A DNA stretch of 64,000 nt from Smittia aterrima. Its lineage: Eukaryota > Arthropoda > Insecta > Diptera > Chironomidae. A program made the translations under genes and the position numbers. The notes under the pieces were generated by a model, which searched no databases, was not told where the DNA came from, and saw nothing but the letters and a program-made list of their open reading frames with translations. Where the stretch lies: positions 3,844,001-3,908,000 of the forward strand of contig CP093831.1 in NCBI GenBank assembly GCA_033063855.1. Direction: 5' to 3'. Shown here one piece after another: positions 27,701 through 38,027 of the stretch. Numbering within the stretch: position 1 is the first letter of the stretch; each line of letters begins with the position of its first letter.

Positions 27701-28122
27701 TCGAATAAACCACGTCCAGTCCGTACTTTTACATTCACGCTTCCAATCACTTCCAATTTTTCACCGGAGACAACTGACAAAGGCAAAGCCTGACTCACGA
27801 TTGACTTGTGTTCGAAGAAACGTTGATAATCATCAAGACTACAGACCGAAACGCAGCTCCCCGTGTCCACTTCCATCGTCAGTCTCGCCGATTCCACTTC
27901 GAGTTCAACCAAAGCCGCTCTCAAACTGTTAATCGCGTTACCTAAAAAGATCGAATTCAAGTAATTAGTGTCGACGTCGAAAGAATTTGGTTCGCGTTGA
28001 TTATCAATCGAAAGATCCACGAAATTTTCGGCGCATTGCTCTACAGAATTTGTTAACTGACGATCGGATCGTCCGAAATGTCTACGCGGTTGCTGGTTAA
28101 TGAATTTACGACTTGTAGTCAC
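24721..28122 (-). pseudogene. pol: Gypsy copy A pol region, out of frame with gag
   Basis: About 1133 codons carrying aspartic protease (VDTGS), reverse transcriptase (YIDD), RNase H (CDAS, HREALA, YTDHK) and integrase (H-H-C-C, then D, D and E with 35 residues between the last two). It corresponds to residues about 303-1435 of copy B with a handful of substitutions, for example Lys for Glu in the motif after GIFS. No ATG starts this frame: the first usable codon is GTG, and in copy B the same region is fused to gag. Copy A has GACTGTGACTAC where copy B has GACTGTCCGACTAC, so two bases are missing. The body of the frame is open throughout. Either copy A is disabled at this one point, or pol is reached by ribosomal frameshifting; the first is simpler. 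Confidence 0.85.
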
Positions 28123-29026
28123 AGTCTCTCGCGATGTGACCCTCTCCGTTGCAATTGTAACATTTAACTCTTCGCTCAGAGCTTCGACTTCTACTTCGGC
28201 TTTGATTTCTCCACGAGCGAATGTCCGGTGTGCTTGTTCGGCTTCGCCCGCGATCCTCGAGCTTGTTCACGGCGCCCTTCGTCTCAGAAGACATCGAAAC
28301 GGCCTCACTTCTCGTCAGTTCTTCCTTATTTGCTTTGCTGACAACAGTTTTGAAATGAGATTTCTCGTCCATGTCTAACAGCTTTTGCTTCGTCTCGTTG
28401 CTGATTATGCCGACCACGAACCGATCACGTAACAATTCATCTTGGCAGCAGCTCTTGAATCCACACGCCTCGACTAATGATTGTAGACTCAAAGCGAAAT
28501 CATCCAGAGTCTCTCCTTCCTTTTGTTTACGTTCGTTGAATTTGAAGCGCTCGACAATCTTGTTTTGCTCTCCAACGAAGAGCTTCTTGCATTGGGCCAG
28601 CACATCCTTATAGCTCTTATCGTAATACTTCTCTGGCTTGAACGACTTGATGACCTTGGTTGCAGCTACAGATCCAATTGAGTGAATCAGCAAACGCACC
28701 TTCTTCACATCGTCGGTCAGCTCGTTGAACGCAAAATAATTATCCACCAGCTCTAGATAATCCTCGAATGACTCTCCCGGCACATACGCTTCCAATTTCA
28801 ATTCTAATTTCTTTGGTACCACTGCCATTTCTTCGTTTGGTATTACTTCAATTTCTTTTTGATTCGCTTCGATCTCTCTCTCTCTCTCTTCCTTTTCTCG
28901 TTTCACTTCACTTTTCTCGCTCGTTACGTCGCTTTTGTCGCTGCCTTCGCTATCTTTCACTTCCTGCACGCTTGCCTGTTGATCCTCGTCGCCACTAAGA
29001 TGTTCCCGACTCTCCTTACTACTCAT
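28106..29026 (-). CDS. gag: Gypsy copy A Gag (306 aa)
   Basis: Structural protein that would form the virus-like particle. The start ATG lies inside the 5' LTR, 31 bases from its inner edge, so the first ten codons are LTR-encoded. Residues 1-70 are acidic and Lys/Glu-rich, about 75-245 look like a capsid domain (GESFEDYLELVDNYFAFNEL near 84-103), about 258-285 are Arg/Ser-rich, and C-x2-C-x4-H-x4-C at 289-302 is a nucleocapsid zinc knuckle. Four codons later the frame ends (DYKS, stop) because of the 2-bp difference from copy B. It differs from the copy B Gag by few residues, such as Asn for Lys at 233 and Ser-Thr for Asn-Ala at 265-266. Confidence 0.9.
   Translation of the reverse strand: MSSKESREHLSGDEDQQASVQEVKDSEGSDKSDVTSEKSEVKREKEEREREIEANQKEIEVIPNEEMAVVPKKLELKLEAYVPGESFEDYLELVDNYFAFNELTDDVKKVRLLIHSIGSVAATKVIKSFKPEKYYDKSYKDVLAQCKKLFVGEQNKIVERFKFNERKQKEGETLDDFALSLQSLVEACGFKSCCQDELLRDRFVVGIISNETKQKLLDMDEKSHFKTVVSKANKEELTRSEAVSMSSETKGAVNKLEDRGRSRTSTPDIRSWRNQSRSRSRSSERRVKCYNCNGEGHIARDCDYKS
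28982..28994 (-). promoter_or_regulatory. Primer binding site of Gypsy copy A, tRNA-Ser type
   Basis: TGGCGACGAGGAT on the minus strand, one base inside the 5' LTR. It complements the 3' end (ATCCTCGTCG plus CCA) of tRNA-Ser with anticodon GCT, as I recall that tRNA. It lies within the gag frame and is translated as part of Ser-Gly-Asp-Glu-Asp. Confidence 0.8.
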
Positions 29027-29149
29027 AAACTGTAAATAATCTATAAAACCAACTTATTTACTTAGATTCCAAAATACGAGAGAGCGTGCCAAGGCCCTCT
29101 TGTTTACTTTATTTCATATTCAAATAATCCGTTGATTCGGTATAGAACA
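28996..29149 (-). repeat. 5' LTR of Gypsy copy A
   Basis: 154 bp, no difference from 24558-24711 seen by eye. It contains the gag start codon at 29026 (minus strand). The outer boundary is fixed by the ACAAT duplication at 29150. Confidence 0.93.
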
Positions 29150-32100
29150 ACAATCTGATAGATTTTCAAGTTTGAAGTAATTTTGTTAAAAAAAAGACAC
29201 TTGGAAAAAAAAATTAAAAAAAGACACTTGGAGCATGAAAATTTGAAATATTTTCAGAAGTATGTTTCCTATGTCTAATTTTAAAGCTTAAGTCTATAGT
29301 TGCAACTAAAATACAAAGTTTAATTTGAACGACAACCTCACAATCTGATAGATTTTCAAGTTTGAAGTAATTTTGTTAAAAAAAAGACACTTGGAAAAAA
29401 AAATTAAAAAAAGACACTTGAAGCATGAAAATTTGAAATATTTTCAGAAGTATGTTTCCTATGTCTAATTTTAAAGCTTAAGTCTATAGTTGCAACTAAA
29501 ATACAAAGTTTAATTTGAACGACAACCTCACAATCTGATAGATTTTCAAGTTTGAAGTAATTTTGTTAAAAAAAAACACTTGGAAAAAAAATTAAAAAAA
29601 GACACTTGAAGCATGAAAATTTGAAATATTTTCAGAAGTATGTTTCCTATGTCTAATTTTAAAGCTTAAGTCTATAGTTGCAACTAAAATACAAAGTTTA
29701 ATTTGAACGACAACCTCACAATCTGATAGATTTTCAAGTTTGAAGTAATTTTGTTAAAAAAAAGACACTTGAAAAAAAAATTAAAAAAAGACACTTGGAG
29801 CATGAAAATTTGAAATATTTCCAGAAGTATGCTTCCTATGTCTAATTTTAAAGCTTAAGTCTATAGTTGCAACTAAAATACAAAGTTTAATTTGAACGAC
29901 AACCTCACAATCTGATAGATTTTCAAGTTTGAAGTAATTTTGTTAAAAAAAGACACTTGGAAAAAAAAATTAAAAAAAGACACTTGAAGCATGAAAATTT
30001 GAAATATTTTCAGAAGTATGTTTCCTATGTCTAATTTTAAAGCTTAAGTCTATAGTTGCAACTAAAATACAAAGTTTAATTTGAACGACAACCTCACAAT
30101 CTGATAGATTTTCAAGTTTGAAGTAATTTTGTTAAAAAAAAGACACTTGAAAAAAAAAAATTAAAAAAAGACACTTGGAGCATGAAAATTTGAAATATTT
30201 CCAGAAGTATGCTTCCTATGTCTAATTTTAAAGCTTAAGTCTATAGTTGCAACTAAAATACAAAGTTTAATTTGAACGACAACCTCACAATCTGATAGAT
30301 TTTCAAGTTTGAAGTAATTTTGTTAAAAAAAGACACTTGGAAAAAAAAATTAAAAAAAGACACTTGAAGCATGAAAATTTGAAATATTTTCAGAAGTATG
30401 TTTCCTATGTCTAATTTTAAAGCTTAAGTCTATAGTTGCAACTAAAATACAAAGTTTAATTTGAACGACAACCTCACAATCTGATAGATTTTCAAGTTTG
30501 AAGTAATTTTGTTAAAAAAAAGACACTTGAAGCATGAAAATTTGAAATATTTTCAGAAGTATGTTTCCTATGTCTAATTTTAAAGCTTAAGTCTATAGTT
30601 GCAACTAAAATACAAAGTTTAATTTGAACGACAACCTCACAATCTGATAGATTTTCAAGTTTGAAGTAATTTTGTTAAAATTGAAAAGACACTTGGAAAA
30701 AAAATTAAAAAAAGACACTTGAAGCATGAAAATTTGAAATATTTTCAGAAGTATGTTTCCTATGTCTAATTTTAAAGCTTAAGTCTATAGTTGCAACTAA
30801 AATACAAAGTTTAATTTGAACGACAACCTCACAATCTGATAGATTTTCAAGTTTGAAGTAATTTTGTTAAAAAAAAGACACTTGAAAAAAAAAATTAAAA
30901 AAAGACACTTGGAGCATGAAAATTTGAAATATTTTCAGAAGTATGTTTCCTATGTCTAATTTTAAAGCTTAAGTCTATAGTTGCAACTAAAATACAAAGT
31001 TTAATTTGAACGACAACCTCACAATCTGATAGATTTTCAAGTTTGAAGTAATTTTGTTAAAAAAAGACACTTGGAAAAAAAATTAAAAAAAGACACTTGG
31101 AGCATGAAAATTTGAAATATTTTCAGAAGTATGTTTCCTATGTCTAATTTTAAAGCTTAAGTCTATAGTTGCAACTAAAATACAAAGTTTAATTTGAACG
31201 ACAACCTCACAATCTGATAGATTTTCAAGTTTGAAGTAATTTTGTTAAAAAAAAAGACACTTGGAAAAAAAATTAAAAAAAGACACTTGAAGCATGAAAA
31301 TTTGAAATATTTTCAGAAGTATGTTTCCTATGTCTAATTTTAAAGCTTAAGTCTATAGTTGCAACTAAAATACAAAGTTTAATTTGAACGACAACCTCAC
31401 AATCTGATAGATTTTCAAGTTTGAAGTAATTTTGTTAAAAAAAGACACTTGGAAAAAAAAATTAAAAAAAGACACTTGAAGCATGAAAATTTGAAATATT
31501 TTCAGAAGTATGTTTCCTATGTCTAATTTTAAAGCTTAAGTCTATAGTTGCAACTAAAATACAAAGTTTAATTTGAACGACAACCTCACAATCTGATAGA
31601 TTTTCAAGTTTGAAGTAATTTTGTTAAAAAAAGACACTTGGAAAAAAAAATTAAAAAAAGACACTTGAAGCATGAAAATTTGAAATATTTTCAGAAGTAT
31701 GTTTCCTATGTCTAATTTTAAAGCTTAAGTCTATAGTTGCAACTAAAATACAAAGTTTAATTTGAACGACAACCTCACAATCTGATAGATTTTCAAGTTT
31801 GAAGTAATTTTGTTAAAAAAAGACACTTGGAAAAAAAAATTAAAAAAAGACACTTGAAGCATGAAAATTTGAAATATTTTCAGAAGTATGTTTCCTATGT
31901 CTAATTTTAAAGCTTAAGTCTATAGTTGCAACTAAAATACAAAGTTTAATTTGAACGACAACCTCACAATCTGATAGATTTTCAAGTTTGAAGTAATTTT
32001 GTTAAAAAAAGACACTTGAAAATAAAAATTGAAAAAGACACTTGAACCATGAAAATTTGAAATATTTCCAGAAGTATGTTTCCTATGTCTAATTTTAAAG

Positions 32101-33433
32101 CTTAAGTCTATAGTTGCAACTAAAATACAAAGTTTAATTTGAACGACAACCTCACAATCTGATAGATTTTCAAGTTTGAAGTAATTTTGTTAAAAAAAAG
32201 ACACTTGAAGCATGAAAATTTGAAATATTTTCAGAAGTATGTTTCCTATGTCTAATTTTAAAGCTTAAGTCTATAGTTGCAACTAAAATACAAAGTTTAA
32301 TTTGAACGACAACCTCACAATCTGATAGATTTTCAAGTTTGAAGTAATTTTGTTAAAAAAAAGACACTTGGAAAAAAAAATTAAAAAAAGACACTTGAAG
32401 CATGAAAATTTGAAATATTTTCAGAAGTATGTTTCCTATGTCTAATTTTAAAGCTTAAGTCTATAGTTGCAACTAAAATACAAAGTTTAATTTGAACGAC
32501 AACCTCACAATCTGATAGATTTTCAAGTTTGAAGTAATTTTGTTAAAAAAAAGACACTTGGAAAAAAAATTAAAAAAAGACACTTGGAAGCATGAAAATT
32601 TGAAATATTTTCAGAAGTATGTTTCCTATGTCTAATTTTAAAGCTTAAGTCTATAGTTGCAACTAAAATACAAAGTTTAATTTGAACGACAACCTCACAA
32701 TCTGATAGATTTTCAAGTTTGAAGTAATTTTGTTACTTGGAAAAAAAATTAAAAAAAGACACTTGAAGCATGAAAATTTGAAATATTTTCAGAAGTATGT
32801 TTCCTATGTCTAATTTTAAAGCTTAAGTCTATAGTTGCAACTAAAATACAAAGTTTAATTTGAACGACAACCTCACAATCTGATAGATTTTCAAGTTTGA
32901 AGTAATTTTGTTAAAAAAAAGACACTTGGAAAAAAAAATTAAAAAAAGACACTTGAAGCATGAAAATTTGAAATATTTTCAGAAGTATGTTTCCTATGTC
33001 TAATTTTAAAGCTTAAGTCTATAGTTGCAACTAAAATACAAAGTTTAATTTGAACGACAACCTCACAATCTGATAGATTTTCAAGTTTGAAGTAATTTTG
33101 TTAAAAAAAAGACACTTGGAAAAAAAAATTAAAAAAAGACACTTGGAGCATGAAAATTTGAAATATTTCCAGAAGTATGCTTCCTATGTCTAATTTTAAA
33201 GCTTAAGTCTATAGTTGCAACTAAAATACAAAGTTTAATTTGAACGACAACCTCACAATCTGATAGATTTTCAAGTTTGAAGTAATTTTGTTAAAAAAAA
33301 GACAAAAAAAAGACACTTGAAGCATGAAAATTTGAAATATTTTCAGAAGTATGTTTCCTATGTCTAATTTTAAAGCTTAAGTCTATAGTTGCAACTAAAA
33401 TACAAAGTTTAATTTGAACGACAACCTCACAAT
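29150..33433 (+). repeat. 188-bp satellite, block 3 (about 23 units)
   Basis: Same satellite and orientation. Several units are shortened: at about 30510 and 32190 the stretch between the two AAAAAAGACACTTG copies is lost, and near 32735 GTTAAAAAAAAGACACTTGG is reduced to GTTACTTGG. The unit near 32020 carries GAAAATAAAAATTGAAAAAG and CTTGAACCATG, a rare variant also seen at about 15570. No gene. Confidence 0.97.
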
Positions 33434-33587
33434 TAAGATGTTCCCGACTCTCCTTACTACTCATAAACTGTAAATAATCTATAAAACCAACTTATTTACT
33501 TAGATTCCAAAATACGAGAGAGCGTGCCAAGGCCCTCTTGTTTACTTTATTTCATATTCAAATAATCCGTTGATTCGGTATAGAACA
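33434..33587 (-). repeat. 3' LTR of Gypsy copy B
   Basis: 154 bp, no difference seen from either LTR of copy A. Left boundary set by ACAAT, right boundary by the polypurine tract. Confidence 0.93.
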
Positions 33588-33598
33588 TCTTCCCCTTT
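33588..33598 (-). promoter_or_regulatory. Polypurine tract of Gypsy copy B
   Basis: AAAGGGGAAGA on the minus strand, abutting the 3' LTR and overlapping the stop codon of the Gag-Pol frame, as in copy A. Confidence 0.85.
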
Positions 33599-36500
33599 AA
33601 GAGGCTCCTTTACGGCTTGCTCGAACGGGACCAGTCGCTTGGTAACGGGTGACGGTCTTTTGAGTACGTTTGGACTTCCTCAAAGCTAGAGGGATTTCCG
33701 GTGATGATTCTTCTTCAGAGGCTGTGTTGTATTCGTCGTTCGTTGAGCTCGTCGGAGAAGCTGGCGAAGGTGGTGCTTTGGAAATCTCGATGGGTGCTTG
33801 TGGTGACTGGTCAGTTGGCGAGAGACTTGGGAAGATTACGTTCTTTAAAATAGATTTTCGTAACTGATTAATGTGCGCGAGTCGAATGGCCTTTCCTATC
33901 GATATGACGTAAACGTGATCTGACTTCTTCTTAACTATTTTAGCTTTGGACGAATGGCAATAGCCCGCGCTCTTCTGAATGTACAAGACTTCTTCGTTGG
34001 GAATGAAATTCAAAATTATTTTCTCTTTTAATTCAAGTGGTTGCTTCTTGCCCTCATTTAATTCATTAAACGCCACGCGATTTTGATTATTTCTCAGTAA
34101 GGACGCTAGTGGGGTTTGAGGTTTGAAGCTAAACATACGATGCGATGGGATTATTTGGTCTTCGGTGTGAGGAGTGTTCCGGTACGTGAACAAGAACTTT
34201 TCTATGGACCTGTCGATGGGAAAAGAACTTGGATTATCAAGGACGAACTTACGTAGAACGGATTTGGCGGTTCCGACAGCTCTCTCGGCGAGACCATTGC
34301 TTTGCGGGTGGTATGGCGGAGAGTGCGTTTCTTTGATGTTTCTAGCCTTGTAAAACTCTTTTAACTCGTAGGAACCGAAGGGAGGGCCATTGTCCGCGAC
34401 CGCCTCCTTTGGATACCCGAAAATGGCGAAGATCGAACTTAATTCTCGTATCACAGTTTCAGCATTCGTTCTACCCATTCGTTTTATCTCAAGCCACCTT
34501 GAATAGGCGTCAACCAATATAAGGAATGACTGGCCATGGAAATGAAAGAAATCCAGATGGATCCTTTCGAAAGGATGCGAAGTCTCTGGCCAATCACCGT
34601 ACTCTTTCGTTGGTTTATCTTTCAACAAGAGTTGACATGGTTCACACTGTTTCACATGCATTTCTATATCCGCGTTAATTCCTTCCCAAAAGACTTTACC
34701 TCGCGCTACTTGCTTCATTCGAACGATCCCTGCGTGATTCGCATGAAGAATTTTCAAAACAGTTAATTGTAAGCTTTGGGGAATGACGAGTCTTGAGTCG
34801 AACAATAAACATTCGTCGTTCACATCCATCAATTTACGATTCGTATAAAAGGCCTTAAACTTTTTCTTATCGCGATCGCAAGTCCATCCATTCATTACGT
34901 AGCTTTTAACTGCTCTCAACGTTTCATCTCTGTCTGTAGCTTCCTTTAATTCATTCATACTTATGAAATGATCGTCTTTCGCACTCAATGAATTCACATT
35001 ATTGTTCTGCATTTCATTCAGATCTGCTAAAGACGGTTCTGTTGTCAGAGGAAGACGTGACAAACAATCTGCGTTACCATTTTCAGCTCCTTTCTTATAT
35101 TGAACAGCGAAATTAAAATGCGATAATCGCCAGACGTATCTTTGAAGGCGCGAAGCAATTACTGGAGGGACACCGTTCTTTTCCGAAAAAATTCCTTCTA
35201 AAGGTTTGTGATCTGTGTAAACTTCTACGAAATGGCCGTAAATATATTTGTAAAGTTTCTCCATTGTAAAAACTATCGCTAACGCTTCGCGATGAAGGAT
35301 GGGGTAATTCTTTTCGGCGGGTTTTAAAGCTCTCGATACATACATGACTGGACGTTCTACCCCGTTAATTCTGTGGCTCAAAACGCCCGCTACTCCATCG
35401 TTAGATGCATCGCAAGTAATGATCATTGGCAATGCTGGATCGTAATGAGTTAGCAATTGTGGACTTGATAAAGCGCGTTTACAAGCTTCGAAAGCTGACT
35501 GACAGCGATTATTCCACTCCCAGATGACGTCTTTTTTCAAAAGTTGGTAAAGTGGGGCAAATGTAACGTTCAACTGAGGAAGGAACTTAGAATAATATTG
35601 CACCATGCCTAGCAAAGCTTTCAATTGAGTTACATTTTGCGGCTGTGGCGCATCGACAATCGCTTTAACTTTCTCCTCATTCGGAGAGATTCCCTTTGAA
35701 GAGACTACATGACCGAGATACTTTACTTTATCAACGAACCACTGACATTTTTCTGTGTTTAATTTGACGTTAAATTCCGCAAGACGTTTGACCACCTTAA
35801 TTAGCGTTTCGTGTAGCTCCTGCAATGTCTTTCCCCAGACAAGAATGTCGTCGATGTACACCTGCACATGCTCCAGACCTTCCAGGATCTTATCCATCAC
35901 GGATTGAAATATTGAAGCCGCTGGTTTCACTCCAAATGGCAAACGCTTATACGCGTATAAACCCTTGATTGTATTGACGGCTAATAACTTTCGAGCTTTA
36001 TCGTTAACAATCAACTGTTGATATGCTCCTTTTAAATCCAAGACGCAAAATCTATTCGCTCCAGACTTGTTGGCTAAAAGCTCATCAATGACTGGAAGAG
36101 GATAGTGATGCGTTTCTATGAAAGGATTTATTGTCACTGAGCCGTCGAAACACAATCGCAAGTCGTTGTTTGATTTCGCAACTACAACCATTGGAGAGGC
36201 ACATTCAGCATAGTCAATTTTCTCTATGATCCCTGCGGTCTCGAGTTGCTCAAGTTGCTTCGCGACTCGTTCTCGCAAGTTGAAAGGCACTGTATAAGCT
36301 TTGTGAATAAAGGGTATGAATCCTTCCTTCATTCTAAAGTCTACTGCGAAACCCTTAATCGGTCTGGTCAAATCTCCATCGAAAATACTTGGGAATTGTT
36401 GTTTCAAGTCGTTTACAACTTTTGATCGAAATGCGCTTATGTTTGTTAAAGATTCTACCGACCTAACTGAATTTAAACTGAGTCGAGATCGCCACGACGG

Positions 36501-37904
36501 ACATAAGGTGTCTAGCCAACTTCTTCCTAACAACGGTGTGAAATTCTTGCGTGTTTTGATCACGACTAATTTAAGATCGAATAAACCACGTCCAGTCCGT
36601 ACTTTTACATTCACGCTTCCAATCACTTCCAATTTTTCACCGGAGACAACTGACAAAGGCAAAGCCTGACTCACGATTGACTTGTGTTCGAAGAAACGTT
36701 GATAATCATCAAGACTACAGACCGAAACGCAGCTCCCCGTGTCCACTTCCATCGTCAGTCTCGCCGATTCCACTTCGAGTTCAACCAAAGCCGCTCTCAA
36801 ACTGTTAATCGCGTTACCTAAAAAGATCGAATTCAAGTAATTAGTGTCGACGTCGAAAGAATTTTGTTCGCGTTGATTATCAATCGAAAGATCCACGAAA
36901 TTGTCGGCGCATTGCTCTACCGAATTTGTCAACTGACGATCGGATCGTCCGAAATATTTACGCGGTTGCTGATTCGTGAATTTACGACTTGTAGTCGGAC
37001 AGTCTCTCGCAATGTGACCTTCACCGTTGCAATTGTAACATTTAACTCTTCGCTCAGAGCTTCGACTTCTACTTCGGCTTTGATTCCTCCACGAACGAAT
37101 GTCTGGTGCATTGGTTCGGCTTCGTCCGCGATCCTCGAGCTTGTTCACGGCGCCCTTCGTCTCAGAAGACATCGAAACGGCCTCACTTCTCGTCAGTTCT
37201 TCCTTCTTTGCTTTGCTGACAACAGTTTTGAAATGAGATTTCTCGTCCATGTCCAACAGCTTTTGCTTCGTCTCGTTGCTGATTATGCCGACCACGAACC
37301 GATCACGTAACAATTCATCTTGGCAGCAGCTCTTGAATCCACACGCCTCGACTAATGATTGTAGACTCAAAGCGAAATCATCCAGAGTCTCTCCTTCCTT
37401 TTGTTTACGTTCGTTGAATTTGAAGCGCTCGACAATCTTGTTTTGCTCTCCAACGAAGAGCTTCTTGCATTGGGCCAGCACATCCTTATAGCTCTTATCG
37501 TAATACTTCTCTGGCTTGAACGACTTGATGACCTTGGTTGCAGCTACAGATCCAATTGAGTGAATCAGCAAACGCACCTTCTTCACATCGTCGGTCAGCT
37601 CGTTGAACGCAAAATAATTATCCACCAGCTCTAGATAATCCTCGAATGACTCTCCCGGCACATACGCTTCCAATTTCAATTCTAATTTCTTTGGTACCAC
37701 TGCCATTTCTTCGTTTGGTATTACTTCAATTTCTTTTTGATTCGCTTCGATCTCTCTCTCTCTCTCTTCCTTTTCTCGTTTCACTTCACTTTTCTCGCTC
37801 GTTACGTCGCTTTTGTCGCTGCCTTCGCTATCTTTCACTTCCTGCACGCTTGCCTGTTGATCCTCGTCGCCACTAAGATGTTCCCGACTCTCCTTACTAC
37901 TCAT
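33597..37904 (-). CDS. gag-pol: Gypsy copy B Gag-Pol polyprotein, 1435 aa
   Basis: One open frame fuses structural and enzymatic parts. Domains in order: acidic N-terminus (1-70), capsid-like region (about 75-245), Arg/Ser-rich linker, CCHC knuckle (C289, C292, H297, C302), aspartic protease with D388-T389-G390, reverse transcriptase about 540-730 with YIDD at 683-686, RNase H about 825-950 with D832, E873 and D898, integrase zinc finger H1054, H1057, C1087, C1090, and integrase core D1118, D1171, E1207 (35 residues between the last two). No chromodomain or envelope was recognised; the tail after about 1360 is Pro/Ser-rich and ends basic. All catalytic residues are present and no stop interrupts the frame. 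The ATG lies inside the 5' LTR. Because gag and pol share one frame, the Gag:Pol ratio cannot be set by frameshifting and must depend on processing or another mechanism. Confidence 0.95.
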   Translation of the reverse strand: MSSKESREHLSGDEDQQASVQEVKDSEGSDKSDVTSEKSEVKREKEEREREIEANQKEIEVIPNEEMAVVPKKLELKLEAYVPGESFEDYLELVDNYFAFNELTDDVKKVRLLIHSIGSVAATKVIKSFKPEKYYDKSYKDVLAQCKKLFVGEQNKIVERFKFNERKQKEGETLDDFALSLQSLVEACGFKSCCQDELLRDRFVVGIISNETKQKLLDMDEKSHFKTVVSKAKKEELTRSEAVSMSSETKGAVNKLEDRGRSRTNAPDIRSWRNQSRSRSRSSERRVKCYNCNGEGHIARDCPTTSRKFTNQQPRKYFGRSDRQLTNSVEQCADNFVDLSIDNQREQNSFDVDTNYLNSIFLGNAINSLRAALVELEVESARLTMEVDTGSCVSVCSLDDYQRFFEHKSIVSQALPLSVVSGEKLEVIGSVNVKVRTGRGLFDLKLVVIKTRKNFTPLLGRSWLDTLCPSWRSRLSLNSVRSVESLTNISAFRSKVVNDLKQQFPSIFDGDLTRPIKGFAVDFRMKEGFIPFIHKAYTVPFNLRERVAKQLEQLETAGIIEKIDYAECASPMVVVAKSNNDLRLCFDGSVTINPFIETHHYPLPVIDELLANKSGANRFCVLDLKGAYQQLIVNDKARKLLAVNTIKGLYAYKRLPFGVKPAASIFQSVMDKILEGLEHVQVYIDDILVWGKTLQELHETLIKVVKRLAEFNVKLNTEKCQWFVDKVKYLGHVVSSKGISPNEEKVKAIVDAPQPQNVTQLKALLGMVQYYSKFLPQLNVTFAPLYQLLKKDVIWEWNNRCQSAFEACKRALSSPQLLTHYDPALPMIITCDASNDGVAGVLSHRINGVERPVMYVSRALKPAEKNYPILHREALAIVFTMEKLYKYIYGHFVEVYTDHKPLEGIFSEKNGVPPVIASRLQRYVWRLSHFNFAVQYKKGAENGNADCLSRLPLTTEPSLADLNEMQNNNVNSLSAKDDHFISMNELKEATDRDETLRAVKSYVMNGWTCDRDKKKFKAFYTNRKLMDVNDECLLFDSRLVIPQSLQLTVLKILHANHAGIVRMKQVARGKVFWEGINADIEMHVKQCEPCQLLLKDKPTKEYGDWPETSHPFERIHLDFFHFHGQSFLILVDAYSRWLEIKRMGRTNAETVIRELSSIFAIFGYPKEAVADNGPPFGSYELKEFYKARNIKETHSPPYHPQSNGLAERAVGTAKSVLRKFVLDNPSSFPIDRSIEKFLFTYRNTPHTEDQIIPSHRMFSFKPQTPLASLLRNNQNRVAFNELNEGKKQPLELKEKIILNFIPNEEVLYIQKSAGYCHSSKAKIVKKKSDHVYVISIGKAIRLAHINQLRKSILKNVIFPSLSPTDQSPQAPIEISKAPPSPASPTSSTNDEYNTASEEESSPEIPLALRKSKRTQKTVTRYQATGPVRASRKGAS
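37860..37872 (-). promoter_or_regulatory. Primer binding site of Gypsy copy B, tRNA-Ser type
   Basis: TGGCGACGAGGAT on the minus strand, one base from the 5' LTR, identical to copy A. It encodes residues about 11-15 of Gag. Confidence 0.8.
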
Positions 37905-38027
37905 AAACTGTAAATAATCTATAAAACCAACTTATTTACTTAGATTCCAAAATACGAGAGACCGTGCCAAGGCCCGCTTGTTTACTTTATTTCATATTCA
38001 AATAATCCGTTGATTCGGTATAGAACA
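37874..38027 (-). repeat. 5' LTR of Gypsy copy B
   Basis: 154 bp with two substitutions relative to its partner at 33434-33587. It includes the gag ATG at 37904. AATAAA is present on the minus strand as a possible poly(A) signal. Confidence 0.93.

Larger units (their letters stand above)
24558..29149 (-). mobile_element. Ty3/Gypsy LTR retrotransposon, copy A
   Basis: 4592 bp with two 154-bp LTRs that look identical by eye and a 5-bp target duplication ACAAT (24553-24557 and 29150-29154). The order on the minus strand is LTR, tRNA-Ser primer site, gag, protease, reverse transcriptase, RNase H, integrase, polypurine tract, LTR. There is no envelope gene. Integrase follows RNase H, the Ty3/Gypsy order, and the proteins resemble the Mag-type elements often annotated as K02A2.6-like. 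A 2-bp loss relative to copy B breaks the frame after the zinc knuckle. Identical LTRs suggest recent insertion or recent gene conversion. Confidence 0.95.
33434..38027 (-). mobile_element. Ty3/Gypsy LTR retrotransposon, copy B (apparently intact)
   Basis: 4594 bp, 154-bp LTRs, ACAAT duplication (33429-33433 and 38028-38032) at the same point of the satellite unit as copy A and in the same orientation. It has one uninterrupted Gag-Pol frame, primer site and polypurine tract, so every part needed for transposition is visible. Its two LTRs differ at two positions I can see (GAGAGCG against GAGACCG, and CCCTCTT against CCCGCTT). The copies lie 8876 bp apart start to start. Confidence 0.95.

Noticed and set aside
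28860..28890. CT microsatellite
   Set aside because: It is part of the gag coding sequence for the Glu/Arg-rich stretch and is the same in both copies.
24794..28998. Plus-strand frames opposite Gypsy copy A
   Set aside because: Shadow frames of the coding strand; the same ones recur in copy B and none has a recognisable motif.
24553..33433. Sequence-specific targeting of Gypsy to the satellite motif ACAAT
   Set aside because: The shared target is better explained by duplication of one insertion together with its flanks.
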